Assembly (NCBI GenBank): GCA_017882935.1
Contig: JADGOP010000222.1
Location: 1-5,028, forward strand
Reading direction: 5' to 3'
Origin: Actinomycetota bacterium
GTDB lineage: Bacteria > Actinomycetota > Acidimicrobiia > Acidimicrobiales > Iamiaceae
Length of the DNA stretch: 5,028 nucleotides
Below are positions 1 through 4,635 of the stretch, piece by piece; position 1 is the first letter of the stretch; every line of letters begins with the position of its first letter. Under the pieces are notes generated by a model that worked only from the letters and a program-made list of their open reading frames with translations, ran no database searches and was not told the DNA's origin. The translations under genes and the position numbers were made by a program.

Positions 1-1
1 G

Positions 2-1093
2 CGTTGGCGGGACCCGAGGTCGGGACGCACGCTGGTGGCTGACTGGGTGGCGATCTGGCAGCCGACCACGGTCGACCTGCGGGCGTCCTCACGCGCCCGC
101 GACGACTCGTACCTCCGGACCCACGTCCTCCCCAAGTTCGGCCAGGTGCGCCTCGACGCGATCAGGCCGGTCGATGTGAGTGCGTGGGTCGCTGATCTGA
201 CGAACCAGGGCCTCGCCCCCGCCTCGGTGCAGAAGGCCTACCAGACGCTCGCGAAGGTCCTGCGAGCCGCGGTCGACGCGGACCTGATCCCCGACACGCC
301 GTGCCGTCGCATCCGGCTCCCGAAGGTGGAGGCCGATGAGATGCGATTCCTGTCGCCGGACGAGATCGAGGTCCTGGCCGAGACGATGGCCCCTCGTTAC
401 CGCGCGCTGGTCCTCTTCGACGCATACTGCGGCCTCCGCCTCAGCGAGCTCGCCGGCCTGCGCCGGGGCGCGGTGGACCTCCGCCGACGTCGCGTCCGCG
501 TGGCGCACAACGCCGTCGAGGTGCGGGGCAAGGTCGAGTGGGGTGCCCCCAAGACTCGGGCCGGGCGTCGCACCGTCCCGATGACCAGAACGGTGGCAGC
601 GGCGCTCGAGCAGCACCTCGCGGAGTTCGTCGAGGACGACCCGGCGGCGCTCGTGTTCGCGGGGGCCGACGGCGGCGTCCTGCGCGCGGGGTCCTGGCGC
701 AGCCGGTTCTGGCGGCCAGCGATCCGCGATGCCTGCCTCGACGGCGTCCGCATCCACGACTTGCGCCACACCGCGGTGTCGTTGTGGATCGCAGCGAGCG
801 CGAGCCCGAAGCAGATCGCGACCTGGGCGGGCCACACGAGCGTGTCGGTGGTGCTCGACCGCTACGGACATCTGTACGAGGGCAACGAGGCCGACGTGCT
901 CGCACGTCTCGATTCGTTCGCCTCGATGGCCTCTGGTGACGCCCCGTCCCCGTGGATCCCGCGGGTTTTCCGCGGGTTTTCTGAGGGGTCGGACGACCAC
1001 CCGACCGACCCGCAGGCCCCTGACCTGCGGCTTCAGGGTGGGCGTAACAGGACTCGAACCTGTGACCTCTGCCGTGTGAAGGCAGCGCTCTAG
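2..1093 (+). CDS. Tyrosine recombinase / phage-type integrase, 5'-truncated by window edge
   Basis: Site-specific recombinase that would integrate and excise a mobile element at the adjacent tRNA-Val. The reading frame is open from base 2, so the start is off the window. A GTG at 35 is possible, but the residues before it (RWRDPRSGRT) fit the linker between the arm-binding and core-binding domains of actinobacterial integrases, so roughly 40-60 N-terminal residues are probably missing. Numbering from the GTG at 35: a SAM-like core-binding domain at about 1-95, then the catalytic domain at about 105-290 with the full set R135 (CGLRLSEL), K173 (APKT), H241 and R244 (HDLRH), H267 (AGH) and nucleophile Y277 (LDRYGHLY). 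The catalytic part therefore looks active. About 75 residues follow the tyrosine, and the last 17-18 are encoded antisense to the tRNA gene, ending at a TAG opposite the D loop. Its codons carry slightly more A/T in third positions than ssuD, a weak hint of foreign origin. The family is secure; the element type (phage, integrative plasmid or genomic island) cannot be told. Confidence 0.93.
   Translation, partial: RWRDPRSGRTLVADWVAIWQPTTVDLRASSRARDDSYLRTHVLPKFGQVRLDAIRPVDVSAWVADLTNQGLAPASVQKAYQTLAKVLRAAVDADLIPDTPCRRIRLPKVEADEMRFLSPDEIEVLAETMAPRYRALVLFDAYCGLRLSELAGLRRGAVDLRRRRVRVAHNAVEVRGKVEWGAPKTRAGRRTVPMTRTVAAALEQHLAEFVEDDPAALVFAGADGGVLRAGSWRSRFWRPAIRDACLDGVRIHDLRHTAVSLWIAASASPKQIATWAGHTSVSVVLDRYGHLYEGNEADVLARLDSFASMASGDAPSPWIPRVFRGFSEGSDDHPTDPQAPDLRLQGGRNRTRTCDLCRVKAAL
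960..981. repeat. Tandem 11-bp direct repeat beside the attachment site
   Basis: The unit CGCGGGTTTTC occurs twice back to back (960-970 and 971-981), inside the integrase coding region past the catalytic tyrosine and about 60 bases from the tRNA 3' end. The T runs stand out in this GC-rich sequence. Direct repeats close to an att core can be arm-type integrase or excisionase binding sites. That role is inferred from position only; the repeat itself is directly visible. Confidence 0.6.
1010..1030. repeat. 7-bp inverted repeat (hairpin) just past the tRNA 3' end
   Basis: CCGCAGG at 1010-1016 pairs perfectly with CCTGCGG at 1024-1030 around a seven-base loop. On the - strand it begins eight bases after the tRNA 3' end and could help terminate or process the tRNA transcript, though no T run follows on either strand. 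A second inverted repeat lies beside it: GGGTCGG at 986-992 with CCGACCC at 1005-1011. They may instead be recombination-protein sites of the element. Confidence 0.4.
1039..1093. other. Probable attachment-site junction (att) within tRNA-Val 3' half
   Basis: Integrases of this class often recombine at the 3' half of a tRNA gene, the element carrying a matching copy that restores the tRNA. Here the integrase gene runs directly into the tRNA 3' end, so one element end should lie in this segment, with the element to the left and chromosome to the right. The anticodon loop (1074-1080) and T loop (1052-1058) are the usual places for strand exchange. The exact core cannot be set because the other element end, with its second copy of the tRNA 3' fragment, is outside the window. 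This is inferred from gene arrangement, not from a visible repeat pair. Confidence 0.5.
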
Positions 1094-1112
1094 CCGACTG
1101 AGCTATACGCCC
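1039..1112 (-). tRNA. tRNA-Val (anticodon CAC)
   Basis: A complete 74-base cloverleaf can be folded by hand on the - strand. It has a 7-bp acceptor stem (GGGCGTA with TACGCCC), a D stem GCTC/GAGC with a nine-base loop, an anticodon stem CTGCC/GGCAG with loop TTCACAC, a five-base variable loop, a T stem ACAGG/CCTGT with loop TTCGAGT, and discriminator A. The anticodon CAC, at 1076-1078 on the complement, reads the valine codon GUG. The genomic sequence after the discriminator is CCC, so CCA is not encoded and must be added after transcription. The 3' half overlaps the end of the convergent integrase gene, marking this tRNA as the likely integration target; the gene remains intact at this junction. 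Confidence 0.97.
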
Positions 1113-1129
1113 GGAACACCGGATCGTTG

Positions 1130-1135
1130 ACGATA
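1130..1135 (-). promoter_or_regulatory. Candidate -10 box for tRNA-Val
   Basis: On the - strand the hexamer TATCGT ends 17 bases before the first tRNA base, a suitable distance for a primary transcript with a short 5' leader. The best -35 candidate at an 18-base spacing is TTCGGG (1154-1159), which is weak. The call rests on position and the TAnnnT pattern. Confidence 0.3.
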
Positions 1136-1159
1136 GCGCACCCCGCATGCGCGCCCGAA

Positions 1160-1165
1160 TAGGGT
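1160..1165 (+). promoter_or_regulatory. Candidate -10 box for the sulfonate monooxygenase gene
   Basis: TAGGGT matches the TAnnnT pattern of actinobacterial -10 elements and would give a leader of roughly 55 bases before the ATG at 1228. No convincing -35 is present at 16-18 bases. The same hexamer occurs in front of the decarboxylase-like gene on the other strand. Confidence 0.22.
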
Positions 1166-1186
1166 CCGACGACCCGCTCCCAACCC

Positions 1187-1204
1187 CTCCGGCAGTCGCC
1201 GGAG
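1187..1204 (+). promoter_or_regulatory. Perfect 7-bp hairpin in the ssuD leader
   Basis: CTCCGGC (1187-1193) and GCCGGAG (1198-1204) form a perfect stem with loop AGTC, 23 bases before the ATG and just upstream of the ribosome binding site. It could be a regulator half-site pair or an RNA stem affecting translation. No T run follows, so it is not a classical terminator, and I do not recognise a known riboswitch. Confidence 0.3.
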
Positions 1205-1217
1205 CAGGCCGCGCACC

Positions 1218-1222
1218 GAGGA
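1218..1222 (+). promoter_or_regulatory. Ribosome binding site that sets the ssuD start
   Basis: GAGGA lies five bases before the ATG at 1228. An in-frame ATG at 1147 has no such site, and the 27 residues it would add have no counterpart in SsuD proteins, whose conserved sequence begins at the methionine at 1228. Confidence 0.7.
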
Positions 1223-1227
1223 CCCGC

Positions 1228-2352
1228 ATGCTCTCGATCCACTGGTTCCTGCCCACCGGAGGCGATTCGCGCGACGTGGTGCCGTCGGGCGACGACGACC
1301 ACCGGCGCGAGCCGTCGCTCGCCTACCTGGCGCAGGTCGCCCGCGCCGCCGACGACCTCGGCTTCGACGGGCTGCTCACCCCCTGCGGCACGGCCTGTGA
1401 GGACGCCTGGCTCACCACCGCCATGCTCGTGCCGCTCACCCGCGACGTGAAGTTCCTCGTGGCCTTCCGTCCCGGCCTGCTCTCCCCCACCCTGGCCGCC
1501 CAGATGGCGTCGACCTACCAGCGCCTGTCGGGCGGACGCCTGCTGCTGAACATCGTGACGGGCGCCGAGCCGGCCGAGCTGGCGCGCTTCGGCGACTGGG
1601 AGGACAAGGACACCCGCTACGCGCGCACCGGCGAGTTCCTCGAGGTCATGACCGGGGCGTGGGCCGACGAGCCGACCGACTTCCAAGGCGAGCACTACCG
1701 CGTCGCCGCGGCCACCACCCGGGCCACGCCCCAGCCCCGGCCACCCGTCTACTTCGGTGGGGCCTCCCCCGCCGCCGAGCAGGTCGCCGCCCGCTTCGTC
1801 GACGTCTACCTCACCTGGGGCGAGCCGCCGGACATGGTCGCCGAGCGCCTCGACCGCATGCGGGCCCTCGCCGCCGAGCACGGGCGCACCCTGCGCTTCG
1901 GCATCCGCTTCCACGTGATCACCCGCGCCACCTCGGCCCGGGCGTGGGGCGTGGCGCAGGAGCTGCTGTCGGCGATGGACCCGGCCGCGGTCGCCGCGGC
2001 ACAGGCCGACTTCAACGCCACGCAGTCCGAGGGCCAGCGCCGCATGGCCGAGCTGCACCGCGACCTCGACGCCACCGACGCCCGCAGCCTGGAGATCCAC
2101 CCCAACGTGTGGGCGGGCATCGGCCTCGTCCGGGGTGGCGCCGGCACGGCGCTGGTGGGCAGCCACGAGGAGGTCGCCGACCGCATCGCCGAGTACGCCG
2201 ACCTCGGCTTCGAGGAGTTCATCCTCTCGGGCTACCCGCACCTCGAGGAGGCCTACTGGTGCGGCGAGGGCCTGCTCCCCGTGCTGCGACGCCGCGGCCT
2301 GCTGCCGCCACGCGCCGACCTCGATCCCACGCCGATCTCCACCTTCCGCTGA
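1228..2352 (+). CDS. ssuD: FMNH2-dependent alkanesulfonate monooxygenase SsuD
   Basis: Cytoplasmic enzyme of the bacterial luciferase-like family. It uses reduced FMN and O2 to cleave the C-S bond of alkanesulfonates, giving an aldehyde and sulfite for sulfur assimilation. The 374-residue product (E. coli SsuD is about 380) matches SsuD from end to end: MLSIHWFLPTGGD at the N-terminus, then CEDAW, KFLVAFRP, LVTG-type NIVTGAEP, VYFGGAS, YLTWGEPP, RFGIRFHVI, LVRGGAGTALVG and LSGYPHLEEAY. Residues corresponding to known E. coli active-site positions are all present: C57, R227, H229, R302 (on the lid loop) and Y336. The start is set by this homology and by a GAGGA site five bases upstream. No flavin reductase (SsuE) or SsuABC transporter gene lies within the window, so it appears as a lone gene between the tRNA and a convergent pair. 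The family is very secure; the natural sulfonate substrate is not known. Confidence 0.95.
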   Translation: MLSIHWFLPTGGDSRDVVPSGDDDHRREPSLAYLAQVARAADDLGFDGLLTPCGTACEDAWLTTAMLVPLTRDVKFLVAFRPGLLSPTLAAQMASTYQRLSGGRLLLNIVTGAEPAELARFGDWEDKDTRYARTGEFLEVMTGAWADEPTDFQGEHYRVAAATTRATPQPRPPVYFGGASPAAEQVAARFVDVYLTWGEPPDMVAERLDRMRALAAEHGRTLRFGIRFHVITRATSARAWGVAQELLSAMDPAAVAAAQADFNATQSEGQRRMAELHRDLDATDARSLEIHPNVWAGIGLVRGGAGTALVGSHEEVADRIAEYADLGFEEFILSGYPHLEEAYWCGEGLLPVLRRRGLLPPRADLDPTPISTFR

Positions 2353-2367
2353 CCGCTGCCCGAAGCC

Positions 2368-2393
2368 GCCGACCGCCGACCGCCGACCGGTCG
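2368..2393. repeat. Three 7-bp tandem repeats and a palindrome between convergent genes
   Basis: GCCGACC is repeated three times exactly (2368-2388), and its end merges into the 10-bp palindrome CGACCGGTCG (2384-2393). It fills most of the 46-base gap between the convergent stop codons of ssuD and the decarboxylase-like gene. It may contribute to bidirectional termination, but there is no T run. A simple repeat is the cautious reading. Confidence 0.5.
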
Positions 2394-2398
2394 TCGCC

Positions 2399-3100
2399 TC
2401 AGTCGACGGACGAGATGTGCTCGTAGAGGGCCGGCTCGGGGCGGGCGTTGGGCCGCCGCGGCAGGTGCACGACCGTGGGCGCGAGCGCGGGTCGCCAGCG
2501 CCGGTGCAGCCCGGTGAGCACCGCGCCGAGGTGCGCGCCGCAGAGCGCTTCGGCAAGTGGACCGGCGGCGGGAGCAGCGGCGTCGTCGCCCACGAGGTCG
2601 ATCCGCACCAGGCACGTGTGCGCCAGGCCCCGCGACCGGGAGGGCACGACCACGTTGTCGCCCCCGCGTCGTTGCAGGGAGCGCTGCGAGATCGCCCACG
2701 GCAGCGCCAGGCGCCGGACCCTGCCGGTGACCTGGAGGTCGCGATCGAGCCACGACAGCCGGCGGATGTCGTCGTCGGTGCCCCACTCGAGCCGTCCGAG
2801 CATGGCGGGCAGGCCCCAGCGCGTCCGCGACTCGCGCTGCACGTCGGGTCGGTCGACCACCACCAGCGTGCGGCACCACCCGAAGCGGGCGCCCAGCCGG
2901 GCCGGCTCGGCCACGGCCAGCTCGAGGAAGGGGCCGTGCGGCGAGCCGGAGAAGCGGGTGGCGCTGACCAGGAGCGGCCCGGGGGCCCGGGCGACGCCGT
3001 CGGGCAGGTCCCAGCGCCAGCCGCGCCGGCTCATGAGGGCCACGATCGACTCGCCCTCCAACCACCAGGCCTCGTCGGCCTCGGGTCCTGCGTCGTTCAT
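2399..3100 (-). CDS. Acetoacetate decarboxylase-like superfamily protein, lacking any lysine
   Basis: A 233-residue protein of uncertain function. The central part carries the signature pattern of the acetoacetate decarboxylase beta-barrel superfamily as seen in actinobacterial homologues: TRFSGSPHGPFLELAV (48-63), a hydrophobic strand with VVVD (80-83), RTRWGLPAMLGRLEW (92-106), SQRSLQRRG (138-146) and a C-terminal RPEPAL (220-225). Genuine acetoacetate decarboxylases form a Schiff base through a lysine, and in related sequences a lysine follows the WG(F/I)P motif. Here that position is Ala99, and the whole protein has no lysine, so classical decarboxylation by that mechanism is unlikely. 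No signal peptide or membrane segment is seen, so it is probably cytoplasmic. It starts at ATG 3100, 50 bases after the amidase stop, in the same direction. A GAGG lies two bases before the ATG, which is too close for an ideal ribosome site. Family call from memory of motifs; function unknown. Confidence 0.62.
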   Translation of the reverse strand: MNDAGPEADEAWWLEGESIVALMSRRGWRWDLPDGVARAPGPLLVSATRFSGSPHGPFLELAVAEPARLGARFGWCRTLVVVDRPDVQRESRTRWGLPAMLGRLEWGTDDDIRRLSWLDRDLQVTGRVRRLALPWAISQRSLQRRGGDNVVVPSRSRGLAHTCLVRIDLVGDDAAAPAAGPLAEALCGAHLGAVLTGLHRRWRPALAPTVVHLPRRPNARPEPALYEHISSVD

Positions 3101-3106
3101 GGCCTC

Positions 3107-3112
3107 ACCCTA
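3107..3112 (-). promoter_or_regulatory. Candidate leaderless -10 box for the decarboxylase-like gene
   Basis: On the - strand TAGGGT is followed by exactly six bases (GAGGCC) and then the ATG. In actinobacteria a TAnnnT box at this distance puts the transcription start at the A of the start codon, giving a leaderless mRNA. No -35 is recognisable. If real, the gene can be transcribed independently of the amidase. Confidence 0.35.
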
Positions 3113-3150
3113 CCGGTGGCGCCGGGGCGGAATGGTGGCGTGCCCCAACC

Positions 3151-4548
3151 TCAGACGCTGGCCACGAGGTCGAGCTCGAGCAGGTCCTCGAACGCGGCCA
3201 GGACCCGGAGCACCGCCACGTCGGCGTGTTGCGGTCCGACCACCTGCAGCCCCACGGGCAGGCCCTCGGCGGTGAGGCCGACGGGCAGCGTGCCCGCAGG
3301 CGACCGGGTGAGGTTGAAGGGGTACGTCATCTGCACCCAGTTCACGTCGGGCTTGCCGTTGATGGTGCCGAGGCCGCCCGCGGGACCCGTCTGACCCGCC
3401 ACCGTGGGGGTGACGATGAAGCTGGCGTGGTGGAACAGCTCGACGAGGCGCACGTTGAGCGCGTGACCCCGGTCGGCCGCGCGCAGCACGTCGGTGGCGC
3501 TCACGTGCTCGGCGAACTTGAACAGGTCGCGCAGCTCGGGATCGATGCGCTCCCAGTCGTCGGTGCCGCGCAGGTGCTCGACGTTCCGCAGGTTGGCCAC
3601 GACCGACAGGATGAGCCAGTCGCCCACCGGGTCGGCGTCGAACACCCCGTCGAGCTCGACCACCTCGGTGCCGGCCTCCTCGACACGCCGCAGGGCGTCC
3701 TCGCAGAGGCGCACCACCTCGTCGTCGACGTTGGCGTAGCCGAGGTTGGGCGACCAACCGATGCGGCGTGGCAGGTGCACGTCGTCGACGCAGTCCGACC
3801 ACGACTGCTCCGGCATGGGCAGCGAGCGCAGGTCGGTGGGGTCGGGGCCGATGACCACGTCGAGGGCCAGGGCCACGTCTCGCACGCGTCGGCCGATGAT
3901 GCCCTTCGAGGACAGGTCGGCCCAGTCGGGGGGCCTCGCGCCGCCGGCCGGCACCCGGCCCAGCGAGGGCTTGAACCCGGCCAGCCCGCACACCGCGGAC
4001 GGGATCCGGATCGAGCCGCCACCGTCGGACCCGGTGGCCAGCGGCACCATGCCCGCCGCCACGGCCGCGGCGCTCCCACCCGACGAGCCGCCCGCCGACT
4101 TCGACGGGTCCCAGGGGTTGCGGGTGGACCCGAACAGCGGGTTGGTGGTGTCGGCCTTGAAGCCGTGCTCGGGGGTGTTGGTCTTGCCGAGGACGATGCA
4201 GCCCGCCTGGCGCAGCCGCTCGACGAGGGGCGAGTCGCCCTTGGCCGGGGCGTCGCCCGCGTGCAGCACGGAGCCGAACGTGGTGACGAAGCCGTCGGCG
4301 TCCTCGAGGTCCTTCACACCGATGGGGATGCCCGCCAGCGGCCCGACGTCCTCACCGGCGACGCGCCGCTCGTCGAGCGCGTCAGCGTCGGCCAGGGCCA
4401 GGTCGCCGTCGAGCGCCACGAACGCGCCGTAGGTCTCGTCGAGCGCGCTGATGCGGTCGAGGGCGTGCTGGGTGAGCTCGCGGGCCGACACCTCCCCGCT
4501 CTGCACCTGGGCGGCCAGATCCGTGACGGTGGTGGTGCGGAAGTCCAT
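3151..4548 (-). CDS. Amidase signature family hydrolase
   Basis: Hydrolyses carboxylic amide bonds; the substrate cannot be told from sequence. The 465-residue length is typical of the amidase signature family. The Ser-cisSer-Lys triad is intact: K79 in GIPIGVKD, cis-Ser155 in the glycine/serine-rich SAGGSSGGS segment (151-159), and nucleophile Ser179 in GSDGGGSIRIPS (173-184). Conserved neighbours include GKTNTPEHG (121-129), NPWDPSKSAGGSSGG (144-158) and a C-terminal LPVGLQVVGPQ (430-440). The spacing of the triad equals that of GatA, but no gatB or gatC lies nearby, so a stand-alone amidase is more likely than the Glu-tRNA amidotransferase subunit. The ATG at 4548 gives a normal family N-terminus (about 30 residues of helix before DRI), with no signal peptide. 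It is upstream of, and collinear with, the decarboxylase-like gene and may be co-transcribed with it. A TAnnnT box six bases before the ATG suggests a leaderless start. Confidence 0.92.
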   Translation of the reverse strand: MDFRTTTVTDLAAQVQSGEVSARELTQHALDRISALDETYGAFVALDGDLALADADALDERRVAGEDVGPLAGIPIGVKDLEDADGFVTTFGSVLHAGDAPAKGDSPLVERLRQAGCIVLGKTNTPEHGFKADTTNPLFGSTRNPWDPSKSAGGSSGGSAAAVAAGMVPLATGSDGGGSIRIPSAVCGLAGFKPSLGRVPAGGARPPDWADLSSKGIIGRRVRDVALALDVVIGPDPTDLRSLPMPEQSWSDCVDDVHLPRRIGWSPNLGYANVDDEVVRLCEDALRRVEEAGTEVVELDGVFDADPVGDWLILSVVANLRNVEHLRGTDDWERIDPELRDLFKFAEHVSATDVLRAADRGHALNVRLVELFHHASFIVTPTVAGQTGPAGGLGTINGKPDVNWVQMTYPFNLTRSPAGTLPVGLTAEGLPVGLQVVGPQHADVAVLRVLAAFEDLLELDLVASV

Positions 4549-4554
4549 GCTCGA

Positions 4555-4560
4555 ACCGTA
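4555..4560 (-). promoter_or_regulatory. Candidate leaderless -10 box for the amidase gene
   Basis: On the - strand TACGGT is followed by six bases (TCGAGC) and then the ATG at 4548, the same geometry as in front of the decarboxylase-like gene. There is no ribosome binding site-like purine run between the box and the ATG, which favours leaderless translation. No -35 is evident. Confidence 0.38.
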
Positions 4561-4613
4561 GGTCTCCCGGCCCGACCGTGCTCGCCGGCGTGCGGCCGCG
4601 GCGCGCCACGGAT

Positions 4614-4635
4614 CGGGACCGTTCCGCGGATCCCG
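4614..4635 (-). terminator. Weak hairpin after the membrane-protein gene
   Basis: Directly after the stop codon, CGGGA (4635-4631 on the - strand) can pair with TCCCG (4618-4614) across a 12-base loop. There is no T run, and the stem is short, so at most it is a factor-dependent or weak terminator. The rest of the 87-base gap to the amidase holds only GC-rich sequence and the candidate promoter. Confidence 0.2.

Noticed and set aside
89..1000. A 303-codon open frame on the - strand opposite the integrase
   Set aside because: The integrase on the + strand has every catalytic residue; the opposite frame has no domain and is explained by high GC content.
1..1093. Integrase as a degraded pseudogene
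   Set aside because: The frame is uninterrupted over the whole visible part and all six catalytic residues are present; only the window edge truncates it.
1147..1227. In-frame upstream ATG extending SsuD by 27 residues
   Set aside because: The extra residues are low-complexity and have no counterpart in SsuD. The ATG at 1228 has a GAGGA five bases upstream and the family's own N-terminus.
1228..2352. F420-dependent or other luciferase-like oxidoreductase
   Set aside because: The close match over the full length to SsuD, including the active-site Cys, Arg, His, Tyr and the lid-loop arginine, is specific to the FMNH2-dependent alkanesulfonate enzyme.
1090..2556. A 488-codon open frame on the - strand opposite ssuD
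   Set aside because: It is a GC-rich shadow frame: low-complexity Gly/Arg/Val composition, no recognisable domain, and it lies antisense to the clearly real ssuD and runs into the decarboxylase-like gene.
2135..3394. A 419-codon open frame on the + strand across the decarboxylase-like gene
   Set aside because: Its composition is random-looking and rich in Arg, Pro and Ala, with no motif. The - strand frame over the same bases shows coherent family motifs and a good start.
3151..4548. GatA subunit of the Glu/Asp-tRNA amidotransferase
   Set aside because: The triad spacing matches, but that is shared across the amidase signature family. No gatB or gatC is nearby, so only the family call is supported.
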